Assembly: GCF_005144415.1 (NCBI RefSeq)
Contig: NZ_SWJE01000003.1
Location: forward strand, 424,513-488,512
Source of the DNA: Trinickia terrae
Lineage (GTDB): Bacteria > Pseudomonadota > Gammaproteobacteria > Burkholderiales > Burkholderiaceae
Direction: 5' to 3'
Length of the DNA: 64,000 bases
Part shown: positions 26,529 to 36,455 of the stretch, in pieces
Numbering within the stretch: position 1 is the first letter of the stretch
Layout of the letters: each line of letters opens with the position of its first letter
The notes under the pieces: model-generated
The model's database searches: none
The model's input: only the letters and a program-made list of their open reading frames with translations
Told to the model about the DNA's origin: nothing
Position numbers and translations under genes: made by a program

Positions 26529-28091
26529 ATGGCGTTTTACGAACAACAGCACGACAGCGGAGGTCAGGGACAGGCGGCGGCGCCCGTGGCGGGCGAGACG
26601 GCCGCGGCGAACGCTTTCACGCCGTGCACGCGGGTCTTGCCGGTCGTGCTGGCGGGCGGCTCGGGCACGCGGCTGTGGCCGATGTCGCGCGAGCACTATC
26701 CGAAGCAATTGATCGACGTGATCGGCTCGGATTCGCTGCTGCAGGCCACCGTGCGGCGCATGGAAGGCTTTCCCGAGGGCTGGCAGGTGGCGGCCTCGCC
26801 GATGATCGTATGCGGCGACGAGCACCGCTTCGTGATCGCCGAGCAACTGAAAGCAAGCGGCGTGGAGGCGCGCCTGATCGTCGAGCCCGCGCGGCGCGAC
26901 ACGGCGCCCGCATTGACGCTGGCCGCGGCGCTCGCGTGCGCCGCCGGCGACGACGCGATTCTCGTCGCAATGCCGTCCGATCATTCGATCGCCGACGTGC
27001 CGGCGTTGCAGCGCGCGATCGAGATCGCGGCGCACCACGCGGAACGCGGCGCGATCGCGACGCTCGGCGTGCCGCCGACGCGCCCCGACACCGGCTTCGG
27101 CTACATCCGCATCGGCGCCGCGCTCGACGACGGCGCGCACCTGATCGACCGTTTCGTCGAGAAGCCGGCTGCCGAACTGGCCGCGCAATACGTCGCCGCG
27201 GGCACGTACTGGTGGAACAGCGGGATCTTCATCGTGCGCGCATCGGTGTGGCTCGACGCGCTGCAGCGCCTGCAGCCCGACATGCACGCCGCCTGCCTCG
27301 CGGCAATCGTCGAAGGAGAAGCGGACGGCAAGCTATTCAAGCCCGCTGCGCAAGCGTTCACGCACGCACCGTCCGATTCGATCGACTACGCGGTCATGGA
27401 GCGCCTGGGCAGCGCCGATGCGCCCTGCGCGGGCGTGGTCGTGCCGCTCGTCGCGGGCTGGTCCGATCTCGGCTCCTGGGACGCGGTCTGGGATGCGCTC
27501 GAGAAGGACGATTGCGGCAACGTCGCGCGCGGACGCGTCGTGTTCGAAGGCGCGACCTCGACCTACGCGCATTCGGACGGCCGGCTCGTCGCGTGCGTGG
27601 GTACGACGAATGTCGTCGTCGTCGAGACCGCGGATGCGGTGCTCGTCGCCGACCGCTCGCATGTTCAGGATGTCAAAGGGCTCGTCGCGCGCATCAAGGC
27701 GCAGCACGCGCCCGAGGCCGACACCCACCGCAAGGTGCGCCGCCCCTGGGGTTTCTACGATTCGATCGACCACGGCGAACGCTTCCAGGTGAAGCGCATC
27801 GTCGTCACGCCCGGCGCGCGCCTCTCGCTGCAATTGCATCACCACCGCGCCGAGCACTGGGTCGTGGTGCGCGGCACGGCGCTCGTCACGCGCGGCGAGG
27901 AGCAGTTCTTGCTGAGTGAAAACGAGTCCACCTTCATTCCGCTCGGCACGCGTCACCGCCTCGAAAACCCGGGGAAGGTGCCGCTCGAAATCATCGAAGT
28001 GCAGTCGGGCGCTTACCTGGGGGAAGACGACATTGTGCGTTTCGAAGACACGTATGGACGTTGCGGCAAGCAGGAATCCGCCAAGTCTTAG
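26529..28091 (+). CDS. manC: Mannose-1-phosphate guanylyltransferase / mannose-6-phosphate isomerase
   Basis: 520 residues, bifunctional type II PMI-GMP. The N-terminal nucleotidyltransferase has 'PVVLAGGSGTRLWPMSREHY' followed by PKQLI, then 'AMPSDHSI', 'GFGYIRIG', 'FVEKP' and 'WWNSGIFI'. The C-terminal cupin isomerase (from about residue 400) has 'RRPWGFYDSIDHGERFQVKR', 'LQLHHHRAEHWVVV' and 'ENESTFIPLGTRHRLENPG'. It makes GDP-mannose, the source for Gmd and Fcl. The start at 26529 avoids a short unrelated extension. It is the first biosynthetic gene of the EPS operon, equivalent to cpsB or bceA. No manB partner is in the window. Confidence 0.95.
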   Translation: MAFYEQQHDSGGQGQAAAPVAGETAAANAFTPCTRVLPVVLAGGSGTRLWPMSREHYPKQLIDVIGSDSLLQATVRRMEGFPEGWQVAASPMIVCGDEHRFVIAEQLKASGVEARLIVEPARRDTAPALTLAAALACAAGDDAILVAMPSDHSIADVPALQRAIEIAAHHAERGAIATLGVPPTRPDTGFGYIRIGAALDDGAHLIDRFVEKPAAELAAQYVAAGTYWWNSGIFIVRASVWLDALQRLQPDMHAACLAAIVEGEADGKLFKPAAQAFTHAPSDSIDYAVMERLGSADAPCAGVVVPLVAGWSDLGSWDAVWDALEKDDCGNVARGRVVFEGATSTYAHSDGRLVACVGTTNVVVVETADAVLVADRSHVQDVKGLVARIKAQHAPEADTHRKVRRPWGFYDSIDHGERFQVKRIVVTPGARLSLQLHHHRAEHWVVVRGTALVTRGEEQFLLSENESTFIPLGTRHRLENPGKVPLEIIEVQSGAYLGEDDIVRFEDTYGRCGKQESAKS

Positions 28092-28164
28092 CCGTGCGCG
28101 GCCGGGCAGGGCAGTTCGGTTGAACCGCTCAAGCAGTGAATGACGTAAGTAGCGGGGTAATAAC

Positions 28165-29550
28165 ATGCGTGACTTGCAAAGTTTGTTGGCGCGGATCGCG
28201 GACGTAGCGCTGATCCTGACAGGCGCCGCCATCGCTTCGCAGATCCGTTTCGCGGAGTGGGAGCCGAGCGGGTTCTTCGCCGCGTTCGTGATTTTCTCGG
28301 CGGCGTTCGCGCTGGTGCTGTTTCCGGTGTTCGGCGTCTATGAGTCGTGGCGCGGCCGCTCGAAGCTCGTGTTGGCCGGCCAGGTGTCGCTCGCGTTCCT
28401 GGTCGTGCAGGCGTGCGCGATGATGGCGATGTTCTCGGTGCGCCAGATCGATCTGGTCTCGCGCCTGTGGTTCGCGTACTGGACCGCGATGGCGGGCGGC
28501 CTTCTGATCTCGTACCGGCTCGTCGCGCATGCCGTGCTCGCGCGCTTGCGCAACGCCGGCCTGAACCTGCACCAGGTGGCGATCGTCGGCTGCGGCGCGC
28601 ATTGCGATGCGATCCTGCGCCGCATCGAGCGCGCGCCGGCCACCGGCTTTCGCGCGACGGCGGTCTACAACACGCATCCGGAACAGCGCCTGCCGGGCAA
28701 CCCGCGTGTGAACACGTTCGACGACCTCGAAGCGTTCGCGGGCTACATCCGCGGCAACGACGTGCATGAATTGTGGCTCGCGCTGCCGCTCTCCGAGGAG
28801 CGGATCATCTTCCGGCTCGTCAGCGAGTTCCGCAACGACCTCGTCAACATCCGCTTCATGCCGGACGTGCGCAGCATCGCGCTGTTCGACAACAGCGGCG
28901 TGATCGACCTGATCGGCGTGCCCGCGATCAACCTCGTGGCCTCGCCGCTGTCACCCGCGGCGCTCTTCAAGAAGGATCTGTTCGACCGCGTGTTCGCGCT
29001 GGCCGCGCTGATCGGCCTCGCGCCCCTGCTCATCGCGATTGCGATCGTCGTGAAGCTCTCCTCGCGCGGACCCGTGTTCTTCAAGCAGAAGAGGAAGGGC
29101 GCGGACGGCCGCGTCTTCACGATCTACAAGTTCCGTTCGATGCGCCTGCACACCGAGCAGGCGGGCGTGGTCAAGCAGGCCACGCGCAACGATCCGCGCA
29201 TCACCAAGGTCGGCGCGTTCCTGCGCCGCACGAGCCTCGACGAGCTGCCGCAGTTCTACAACGTGCTGCGCGGCGACATGTCGGTGGTGGGGCCGCGGCC
29301 TCATGCGCTCGAGCACGACGATCTCTACCAAAAGGTGGTTGCAGGGTACATCCACCGCTATCGCATCAAACCCGGCATCACCGGCTGGGCGCAAATCAAC
29401 GGGTATCGGGGCGAAACCGACCGCATCGAAAAAATGGAGCGGCGTGTCGCCCACGATTTGTACTACCTGGGGAACTGGTCGTTTGGGCTCGACATGCGGA
29501 TCATCGCGGCGACCATCGTCAAGGGCTTGGTGCACAGCAACGCGTATTGA
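28165..29550 (+). CDS. wcaJ: Undecaprenyl-phosphate glucose phosphotransferase (priming enzyme)
   Basis: 461 residues. It transfers glucose-1-phosphate from UDP-glucose to undecaprenyl phosphate and so starts each EPS repeat unit. Four N-terminal membrane helices (residues about 8-120), a CoA-binding-like middle ('QVAIVGCGAHCDAILRRIER') and one more helix at about 280 ('RVFALAALIGLAPLLIAIAI') precede the bacterial sugar-transferase domain: 'KRKGADGRVFTIYKFRSM', 'LDELPQFYNVLRGDMSVVGP', 'RPHALEHD' and 'KPGITGWAQINGYRGET'. The sugar is inferred from similarity to WcaJ/BceB; galactose-type priming is a less likely alternative. Confidence 0.93.
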   Translation: MRDLQSLLARIADVALILTGAAIASQIRFAEWEPSGFFAAFVIFSAAFALVLFPVFGVYESWRGRSKLVLAGQVSLAFLVVQACAMMAMFSVRQIDLVSRLWFAYWTAMAGGLLISYRLVAHAVLARLRNAGLNLHQVAIVGCGAHCDAILRRIERAPATGFRATAVYNTHPEQRLPGNPRVNTFDDLEAFAGYIRGNDVHELWLALPLSEERIIFRLVSEFRNDLVNIRFMPDVRSIALFDNSGVIDLIGVPAINLVASPLSPAALFKKDLFDRVFALAALIGLAPLLIAIAIVVKLSSRGPVFFKQKRKGADGRVFTIYKFRSMRLHTEQAGVVKQATRNDPRITKVGAFLRRTSLDELPQFYNVLRGDMSVVGPRPHALEHDDLYQKVVAGYIHRYRIKPGITGWAQINGYRGETDRIEKMERRVAHDLYYLGNWSFGLDMRIIAATIVKGLVHSNAY

Positions 29551-29614
29551 CGCGCTCGCGTGAGCCAAATGAAGCACCTAACAAGCTAACAAGAGCAGGT
29601 AGGAGGAACGGACC

Positions 29615-30751
29615 ATGAGCTTCTTGAATATGCAGAGCCGCATGCTGATGTCGATGACGATCGCCGCTGTCCTGTCGGCATGCTCGATGGTGCCGGGGCA
29701 GCGGATGATTACGCCGCCGACGGTCGCGCAAAGCGGCGGCGAATACAGCGCGGAGAAGGAGCAGGGCGTGCCGGTGCCGATCGCCGACATCAATCTCAAC
29801 TTGATCCACCAGCTGAAGGCGAGCTCGACGCAGCAGGTCTCGACGGAAACGCAGACGCTGTTTGGCAAGAGCGGCCCCTACCAGATCGGCCCTGGCGACG
29901 TGCTGCAGATCACCGTGTGGGATCACCCCGAGCTCGCGGCGGCGCTCGGCCAGCCGAACGCGTCGACGGCCACGAGCGATGCGATACCGGGCTTCCTCGT
30001 CGACGAGCAGGGCAATATCCAGTTCCCCTACGCGGGCTCCGTGCACGTAGCCGGCGAGAACGTCGCGCAGATCCAGCGCACGATCGTTTCGCGCATCAGC
30101 AAGGTCTACAAGAGCCCCGAGGTGACTGTGCGGGTGGCGTCGTTCCGCTCGGGCACCATCTATGTGGACGGCGAAGTGCGCCTGCCCGGCGCGCTGACGG
30201 TGAACGACATTCCGATGACGCTCTCGCAGGCCGTCGGCCGCGCGGGCGGCTATACGGGCAACGCGGACCAGAGCCAGGTGGAGCTCGTGCGCGGCGACAA
30301 GACCTATCCGCTGAACATCGCGGAGATGATCCGCAGCGGGCACAACCCGAACGAGATCGTGCTGAAGAACGGCGACCTCGTGCGCGTGAGCTCGCGCGAC
30401 GAGCACGGCGTCTACCTGATGGGCGAGGTCAACAAGCCGGCCACCATCATGCCGATGCGCAACGGCACGCTGACGCTCGCCGAAGCGCTCTCGCAGGCGG
30501 GCAGCCTGAACCCGAACACGGCCGAAGCCAAGCAGCTGTTCGTGATTCGCGACTCGACCGGCGACAACCCGCAGATCTATCACCTGGACGCGACTTCGCC
30601 CGTTTCGATGGTGCTCGCGAACCAGTTCTATCTACAGCCTAAAGATGTCGTCTACGTCGACAACGGCGCGCTCGTGAAATTCAACCGTGTGCTGAACCTG
30701 TTCCTGCCGGCGATCAACGCCGGGCTGACGGCAGCCATCGTGACGAAGTGA
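29615..30751 (+). CDS. wza: Outer-membrane polysaccharide export lipoprotein Wza
   Basis: 378 residues. AGGAGGA precedes the ATG. A lipoprotein signal ends in 'VLSAC' (Cys 23). The polysaccharide export domain begins at about residue 87 ('GPYQIGPGDVLQITVWDHPE'). Two SLBB domains follow ('GTIYVDGEVRLPGALTVNDI' and 'GVYLMGEVNKPATIMPMRNG'), and an amphipathic C-terminal helix ('LFLPAINAGLTAAIV') would form the outer-membrane pore. Wza octamers conduct the polymer to the surface together with Wzc. A wzb-type phosphatase gene, usually next to wza, is absent. Confidence 0.95.
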   Translation: MSFLNMQSRMLMSMTIAAVLSACSMVPGQRMITPPTVAQSGGEYSAEKEQGVPVPIADINLNLIHQLKASSTQQVSTETQTLFGKSGPYQIGPGDVLQITVWDHPELAAALGQPNASTATSDAIPGFLVDEQGNIQFPYAGSVHVAGENVAQIQRTIVSRISKVYKSPEVTVRVASFRSGTIYVDGEVRLPGALTVNDIPMTLSQAVGRAGGYTGNADQSQVELVRGDKTYPLNIAEMIRSGHNPNEIVLKNGDLVRVSSRDEHGVYLMGEVNKPATIMPMRNGTLTLAEALSQAGSLNPNTAEAKQLFVIRDSTGDNPQIYHLDATSPVSMVLANQFYLQPKDVVYVDNGALVKFNRVLNLFLPAINAGLTAAIVTK

Positions 30752-30778
30752 CCACGAGCACCGCGTGAAATGGGAACG

Positions 30779-30841
30779 GCCCCCAAGCGAACTGCGTCCG
30801 CTTCCCCCCGAGGGGGACGTCAGTCAGCTTGGGGCGGCCCG
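30779..30841. repeat. REP-like intergenic hairpin between wza and wzc
   Basis: Outer arms GGCCCCCAAGC and GCTTGGGGCGGCC enclose an inner CCCCCGAGGGGG palindrome. The whole forms a large nested hairpin in the 129-base gap. Sequences of this form are, to my knowledge, widespread between genes in Burkholderiales. It may protect the upstream mRNA end or lower wzc expression. Only one copy is seen in this window. Confidence 0.6.
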
Positions 30842-30880
30842 GCGCCGACTGACGTGACGAAATGGGAGTAAGTGACTGAC

Positions 30881-33121
30881 ATGGCTATGAACTTCGACAA
30901 CCGCTACACCGACGTGGCGGCCGGCGACGAGTTGCGGCTTGCCGACTACTTGCAGGCCATCGCGGCGAGCTGGCGCGCGATCCTGTTCATCACGCTCGCG
31001 GTGCTGACGCTGGGGCTCGCCTACGCGTTTCTCGCGCCGGCCGTGTACAAGGCCGACGTGATGATCCAGGTCGAGGACTCGAACAACGACAACAACAATA
31101 ACAACAACCGTCAGCAGATCGAGCCGCTCGCCGGCATGTTCGCGACCAAGGCGACCACGGCCGCCGAGATCGAGCTGTTGAAGTCGCGGCTCGTCACCGA
31201 GGAGACGGTCAGGCGGCTTCATCTCGACATCTCGGCCTCGCCGAAGTCTCTGCCGGTGGTGGGCGGGCTCGTCGGCGACCTCGTGAACGGCAAGTGGGGC
31301 TTCTCGCTGCCGCCGTTCATGAACCTCGCCGGCTACGCGTGGGGCAACGAGACGATCGAGGTGTCGCGCTTCGATACGCCGAGCGAGATGTACGGCAAGA
31401 CCTTTTCGCTCACGGCGGGGCCTAACGGCGCCTTCACGCTGAACGACCCCGACGGCATCGCGATCGCGAGCGGCAAGATCGGCCAGGACGTGAGCGGCAC
31501 GACCGCCTCGGGACCCGTGACGCTGCATGTCGACAAGCTCTCCGGCCGGCCCGGCACGCTATTCCAACTGCAGCGCGCGTCCACGCTCGATACGGTGCAG
31601 CGCCTGCAGAAGGCGCTCATCGTCGCCGAGATGACGCTGCAGTCGGGCATCATCAGCGTGAGCCTCGAGGGCAGCGATCCGAAGCTCACCGCCGACATCG
31701 TCAACAACATCGCCCGCCAGTTCATCCAGCAGGACGTCGACCGGCGCTCCGCCGAAGCCGAGCACACGCTCGCCTTCCTCGACCAGCAACTGCCGCAGCT
31801 GCGCAAGGAGCTCGACGACGCCGAGCAGCGCTACAACACGTTCCGCAACAACCACGGCACCGTCGACCTCTCCGAAGAAAGCCGGCTGCTCCTGCAGCAG
31901 ATCGTCGCGAACAAGACCAAGCTCGTCGACCTCCAGCAGCAGCGCGCCGAGCTCTCGCAGCGCTTCACGGCGAGCCACCCGGCCGTGGCCGCGCTCGATG
32001 CGCAGATCGCCGAGCTGCAAGGCGCGCAAGGCCAGATGACGAAGAACGTCGCGACGCTGCCCGATACCGAGCAGACCGCGCTGCGCCTGTTGCGCGACGT
32101 GCGCGTCGATACCGAGCTCTATACGAACCTGCTCAACAGCGCGCAGCAGCTGCGCATCGTGAAGGCGGGGCAGGTCGGCAACGTGCGCGTGGTCGATTTC
32201 GCCGAGGCCGCCGACAAGCCGGTGTGGCCGAAGCGCTTCCTCGTCGTGATCTTCAGCCTCGGCACGGGCCTCTTCATCGGCATCGTGGTGGCGTTCATCC
32301 GCAAGTCGCTCTATGGCGGCGTCGAGCGTCCGGACGAGATCGAGAACGCGATCGGCGTGCCGGTGTTCGCGGTGGTGCCGCGCAGCGGCCAGCAGATGCG
32401 CCTGCAGCAGAACGTGACGATGCGCCGCCAGGGCTTGCACGTGCTCGCCGCGCAGGCGCCGCAGGACGTCGCGGTGGAGGGCGTGCGCAGCCTGCGCACC
32501 TCGCTGCAGCTCTCGCTCGACCATGCGCGCAACAACATCGTGATGGTGACGGGCTCGCGCCCCGATGCGGGCAAGTCGTTCCTGTCGGTCAATCTCGCGG
32601 CGCTCGTCGCGTCGGCGGGCAAGCGCGTGCTCGTGATCGATGGCGACATGCGGCGCGGCGAAGTCCATTCGCACTTCGGCGTGCGCCATCAGCCGGGCCT
32701 CTCCGACGTGCTGCGCGGCGCCGATGCCGAGCCCGTGATCCAGCACGAGGTGCTGCCGGGCCTCGACGTGCTGACCAAGGGCTCGCTGCCGACGCATCCG
32801 TCCGAGCTGCTGATGAGCGACCGCTTCCGCGAAATGCTCGACGACCTCTCGCGCCGCTACGACCTCGTGATCGTCGATACGCCGCCGGTGCTCGCCGTGA
32901 CGGACTCGACGGTAATCGGCAAGCACGCGGGCACGACGCTGCTCGTGGTGCGGCACGGGCGGCACCCGATCGGCGAGATCAGCGAGACCGCCAAGCGCCT
33001 GCAGGCGGGCGGCGTGAACCTGAAGGGCGTGCTCTTGACCGACGTGCCGCAGGCGACGCCGCTGATCGGCGGCGCGTATCGCGGCGGCTACTACGGATAC
33101 GACAGCATCGCAGAGCAATAA
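30881..33121 (+). CDS. wzc: Wzc-type tyrosine autokinase / co-polymerase
   Basis: 746 residues from ATG 30881. A GTG at 30872 is only two bases past GGGAGT, so the ATG is preferred. It holds an N-terminal Wzz domain with a membrane helix ('AILFITLAVLTLGLAYAFLA'), a long periplasmic coiled coil (residues about 285-400), a second helix ('FLVVIFSLGTGLFIGIVVAF') and a BY-kinase domain with Walker A at 558-566 (GSRPDAGKS), Walker A' ('VLVIDGDMRRGE') and Walker B ('YDLVIVDTPPVLAV'). The C-terminus has a tyrosine cluster 'AYRGGYYGYDSIAEQ', shorter than in E. coli Wzc. It controls polymer length and export. An Asn/Asp tract near residue 70 is unusual. Confidence 0.94.
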   Translation: MAMNFDNRYTDVAAGDELRLADYLQAIAASWRAILFITLAVLTLGLAYAFLAPAVYKADVMIQVEDSNNDNNNNNNRQQIEPLAGMFATKATTAAEIELLKSRLVTEETVRRLHLDISASPKSLPVVGGLVGDLVNGKWGFSLPPFMNLAGYAWGNETIEVSRFDTPSEMYGKTFSLTAGPNGAFTLNDPDGIAIASGKIGQDVSGTTASGPVTLHVDKLSGRPGTLFQLQRASTLDTVQRLQKALIVAEMTLQSGIISVSLEGSDPKLTADIVNNIARQFIQQDVDRRSAEAEHTLAFLDQQLPQLRKELDDAEQRYNTFRNNHGTVDLSEESRLLLQQIVANKTKLVDLQQQRAELSQRFTASHPAVAALDAQIAELQGAQGQMTKNVATLPDTEQTALRLLRDVRVDTELYTNLLNSAQQLRIVKAGQVGNVRVVDFAEAADKPVWPKRFLVVIFSLGTGLFIGIVVAFIRKSLYGGVERPDEIENAIGVPVFAVVPRSGQQMRLQQNVTMRRQGLHVLAAQAPQDVAVEGVRSLRTSLQLSLDHARNNIVMVTGSRPDAGKSFLSVNLAALVASAGKRVLVIDGDMRRGEVHSHFGVRHQPGLSDVLRGADAEPVIQHEVLPGLDVLTKGSLPTHPSELLMSDRFREMLDDLSRRYDLVIVDTPPVLAVTDSTVIGKHAGTTLLVVRHGRHPIGEISETAKRLQAGGVNLKGVLLTDVPQATPLIGGAYRGGYYGYDSIAEQ

Positions 33122-33195
33122 GCGGGACTTGACTGTGCCGGGGCGGCGGGGGCGCAGCCCGCGCCCGGCTTGTTTGATTACCTGGGGGAAGCAAG

Positions 33196-34314
33196 ATGAA
33201 TCGAAAGGTCGCTTTGATTACCGGCATCACCGGGCAGGACGGCTCGTATCTCGCCGAACTTCTGCTCGACAAAGGCTATGAAGTACACGGCATCAAACGC
33301 CGCACGTCGCTGTTCAACACCGACCGGATCGATCACCTGTATCACGATCCGCACGAGCCGGACCAGCGGCTCTTTTTGCATCACGGCGACCTGACCGACT
33401 CGACGAGCATGCTGCGCATCATCCAGCGCGTCGAGCCCGACGAGATCTACAACCTCGCCGCGCAAAGCCACGTGGCGGTGTCGTTCGAGGAGCCCGAGTA
33501 CACGGCCAACGCCGACGGGCTCGGTGCGCTGCGTATCCTCGAGGCGATCCGCATCCTCGGCATGGAGAAGAAGACGCGCTTCTACCAGGCGTCGACTTCC
33601 GAGCTCTACGGGCTCGTGCAGGAAGTGCCGCAGCGCGAGACGACGCCGTTCTATCCGAGGAGCCCCTACGCGGTCGCGAAGCTGTTCGCCTACTGGACCA
33701 CCGTCAACTATCGCGAGGCCTACGGGATCTACGCGTGCAACGGGATCCTCTTCAACCACGAATCGCCCGTGCGCGGCGAGACCTTCGTCACCCGCAAGAT
33801 CACGCGCGCGATCGCGCGCATCGCCGCGGGCCTGCAGGATGATCTCTACCTCGGCAACCTGTCCGCGCTGCGCGACTGGGGCCATGCGCGCGACTACGTC
33901 GAGATGCAATGGCTGATGCTGCAGCAGGAGCAGCCGGACGACTTCGTGATCGCCACCGGCGTGCAGTACAGCGTGCGCGAGTTCGTGCAGTACGCGGCGG
34001 CCGAGCTGGGCGTGACGATCCGCTTCGAGGGCAGCGGCGTCGACGAGGTCGGCATCGTCGAGAAGGTGGAAAGCCGCGAAATCCGCATGATGCCGGGGCA
34101 GGTGATCGTGCGCGTCGATCCGCGCTACTTCCGCCCGACCGAGGTCGAGACGCTGCTCGGCGATCCCTCCAAGGCGCATGCGAAGCTCGGCTGGCAGCCG
34201 CGCACGCCGTTCATCTCGCTCGTCAAGGAGATGGTGCGCGCCGACTATCAGATCGCGCGGCGCGATGCGCTCGTGACCCTCGCCGGCTTCACGGCGCTCG
34301 AACATCACGAGTGA
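33196..34314 (+). CDS. gmd: GDP-mannose 4,6-dehydratase
   Basis: 372 residues. It converts GDP-mannose to GDP-4-keto-6-deoxymannose. The short-chain dehydrogenase fold shows '[20 protein letters not shown]' at the N-terminus, then 'VHGIKRRTS', '[20 protein letters not shown]', catalytic 'STSELYG' and '[12 protein letters not shown]' (YxxxK), and '[20 protein letters not shown]'. It is followed after 11 bases by fcl, so the pair makes GDP-L-fucose. GGGGGAAG precedes the ATG. Length and motifs are normal. Confidence 0.96.
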   Translation: MNRKVALITGITGQDGSYLAELLLDKGYEVHGIKRRTSLFNTDRIDHLYHDPHEPDQRLFLHHGDLTDSTSMLRIIQRVEPDEIYNLAAQSHVAVSFEEPEYTANADGLGALRILEAIRILGMEKKTRFYQASTSELYGLVQEVPQRETTPFYPRSPYAVAKLFAYWTTVNYREAYGIYACNGILFNHESPVRGETFVTRKITRAIARIAAGLQDDLYLGNLSALRDWGHARDYVEMQWLMLQQEQPDDFVIATGVQYSVREFVQYAAAELGVTIRFEGSGVDEVGIVEKVESREIRMMPGQVIVRVDPRYFRPTEVETLLGDPSKAHAKLGWQPRTPFISLVKEMVRADYQIARRDALVTLAGFTALEHHE

Positions 34315-34325
34315 GAGTGAGCGCC

Positions 34326-35285
34326 ATGGACAAGAACGCACGCATCTATATCGCCGGCCATCGCGGCATGGTGGGCTCCGCGCTCGCGCGGCAGCTCGCG
34401 GCGCACGGCTATCGGCAGCTCGTCACGCGCACGCATGCCGAGCTGGATCTCACCAATCAGGCCGCAGTGGAACGCTTCTTCGAAGCAGAGAAGCCGCAAG
34501 TGGTGCTGCTCGCGGCGGCGCGCGTCGGCGGCATCTTCGCGAACGCCTCGCAGCCCGCTTCGTTCATCTACGAGAACCTCGCGATCGAGACCAACGTGAT
34601 CCACGCGGCGTATCGCGCGGGTGTCGAGCGGCTCGTGTTCTTCGGCTCGTCATGCATCTACCCGAAGGCGTGTCCGCAGCCGATCCGCGAGGAGTACCTG
34701 CTGACCTCTGCGCTCGAGCCGACCAACGACGCCTACGCGATCGCCAAGATCGCGGGCCTCAAGCTCTGCGAGTCGTACAACAAGCAGTACGGGACGAAGT
34801 ACGTCGCGCTGATGCCGACCAACCTCTACGGCCCGAACGACAACTACGACCTGAAGAGCAGCCACGTGCTGCCCGCGCTGATCCGCAAGGCGCACGAGGC
34901 CAAGGTGAACGGCGACGCCACGCTGACGGTATGGGGCACGGGCGCGCCGCGCCGCGAGTTCCTGCACGTGGACGACCTCGCCGCGGCGACGCGCTTCATT
35001 CTCGAGCGCGACGTCATGGAGGGGCTCTTCAACGTCGGGGTGGGCACGGATCTCTCGATACGCGAGCTCGCGCAGTGCGTGCAGCGCATCGTCGGTTTCG
35101 CAGGCGAGATCGTCTTCGACACCTCGAAACCGGACGGCACGCCGCAAAAGCTGCTCGACGTGTCGCGTCTGCGCGAGATGGGCTGGCATGCGCAGATCGG
35201 ACTTGAGGATGGCATCAGGCAAACATACCAGGACTATGCGGCGGCTCGCGGCGCGCAGGCTGCCCGTCAGCCGGCGCATGCGTGA
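34326..35285 (+). CDS. fcl: GDP-L-fucose synthase (epimerase/reductase)
   Basis: 319 residues. ATG 34326 gives the standard N-terminus 'RIYIAGHRGMVGSALARQL'. It finishes GDP-L-fucose synthesis from the Gmd product with NADPH. Visible motifs are 'AAARVGGIFANAS', 'FFGSSCIYPKACPQPIREEY', 'YAIAKIAGLKLCESYNKQYG' (YxxxK) and 'VWGTGAPRREFLHVDDLA'. Its presence shows that the polymer probably contains fucose, as colanic acid does. If the reductase were bypassed, GDP-rhamnose would be an alternative, but no rmd is seen. Confidence 0.96.
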   Translation: MDKNARIYIAGHRGMVGSALARQLAAHGYRQLVTRTHAELDLTNQAAVERFFEAEKPQVVLLAAARVGGIFANASQPASFIYENLAIETNVIHAAYRAGVERLVFFGSSCIYPKACPQPIREEYLLTSALEPTNDAYAIAKIAGLKLCESYNKQYGTKYVALMPTNLYGPNDNYDLKSSHVLPALIRKAHEAKVNGDATLTVWGTGAPRREFLHVDDLAAATRFILERDVMEGLFNVGVGTDLSIRELAQCVQRIVGFAGEIVFDTSKPDGTPQKLLDVSRLREMGWHAQIGLEDGIRQTYQDYAAARGAQAARQPAHA

Positions 35286-35306
35286 GGGCCGACACTTGGG
35301 GGATCA

Positions 35307-36455
35307 ATGGACATGACAGCTTCGGTCACGATTTTTCACAACGTCGTGTGGTCGCGCCACAAAGGGGTCGTATTTTCGGCTTTGCACAACATGTCGGCCC
35401 AGGGCGCGATCAAGTACTCGATGGTGCAGATCGCCGACACCGAGATCTACCGGATCGGCTTCTCCGAGGTCGATTATTCGTACCATCGCTATCCGATGCA
35501 CAAGCTCTTCGACGGTTGCTACGAAGACGTGCCGACCTGGAAGCTCATCACGCGCCTCACCTGGGAGGTGCTCAGGACGAAGTCCGACCTGATCGTGCTG
35601 CCGGGCTATCACCGGCCCGAGTACTGGGCGATGCTTGCGGCCTGCATCTTGACCGGCAAGCGGCGCGCGGTGTTCTGCGACTCGACGGGCCGCGATAGGC
35701 CGCGCAAGCTCGTCACGTCGATTCCGAAGCGCGTGTTCTTTTCGCTCTGCCACGGCTATTTCGGCTTCGGCGAGCGCAGCCGCGACTACCTGATGTCGCT
35801 CGGCGCGAAGCGCGAGAAGATCTTCATTCCCTGCCAGGCCGCCGCGATGCCGCGCTCGTTCGATCCCGAGCGCGCGCTCGGCGAGCGCGTGCACTATCGC
35901 AGCGGGGGGAAGCCCGTATTCCTGTTTGTCGGCCGCCTCTCGGAAGAGAAGGGCGTCGGCACGCTGCTCGAGGCGTTCGCGGGCATTCGCGGGAGGCTGC
36001 CGGGCGCCACGCTGCGCATCGTCGGCACCGGGCCGATGGGCGACGCGCTCAAGGCGAAGGTGGCCGGGCTTGGGCTCTCCGACTCCGTGCATTTCGCCGG
36101 CAGCCTGCAGGACGAGCCGCTCTCGGTCGAGTACTTCAGCGCGACCTGCCTCGTGCTGCCGAGCCTGAGCGAACCGTGGGGGCTCGTCGTGAACGAGGCG
36201 TTGAGCCACGGCTGCCCCGCCGTGGTCAGCGACAGCTGCGGCTGCGTGCCCGAACTGATCGTCGAAGGGGAGAGCGGCTATGCGTTCGTCCCCGGCGATG
36301 TCGCCGGCTTGCAGCGCACGCTCCTGAAAGCGACCGAGGCGTTCGCCGATGCCGCCGGCACGGCCAGGCGCTGCATGTCGGTCATTCAGCGCTTCGATCC
36401 GCCTTCGGCTGCGGCGAGCATCGCACGCGGCTGCGCCATGATGCTGGTGGACTGA
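35307..36455 (+). CDS. Glycosyltransferase family 4
   Basis: 382 residues. It is cytoplasmic or membrane-associated and adds one sugar to the lipid-linked repeat unit. The C-terminal GT-B domain is clear: 'VFLFVGRLSEEKGVGTLLEA', 'TLRIVGTGPMGD', and the E-x7-E type 'SLSEPWGLVVNEALSHGCPA' followed by 'GCVPELIVEGESGY'. The N-terminal half is less typical ('FHNVVWSRHKGVVFSALHN'). Donor and acceptor cannot be told; GDP-fucose, GDP-mannose or UDP-glucose are the available donors. The next gene starts immediately after its stop. Confidence 0.9.
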   Translation: MDMTASVTIFHNVVWSRHKGVVFSALHNMSAQGAIKYSMVQIADTEIYRIGFSEVDYSYHRYPMHKLFDGCYEDVPTWKLITRLTWEVLRTKSDLIVLPGYHRPEYWAMLAACILTGKRRAVFCDSTGRDRPRKLVTSIPKRVFFSLCHGYFGFGERSRDYLMSLGAKREKIFIPCQAAAMPRSFDPERALGERVHYRSGGKPVFLFVGRLSEEKGVGTLLEAFAGIRGRLPGATLRIVGTGPMGDALKAKVAGLGLSDSVHFAGSLQDEPLSVEYFSATCLVLPSLSEPWGLVVNEALSHGCPAVVSDSCGCVPELIVEGESGYAFVPGDVAGLQRTLLKATEAFADAAGTARRCMSVIQRFDPPSAAASIARGCAMMLVD

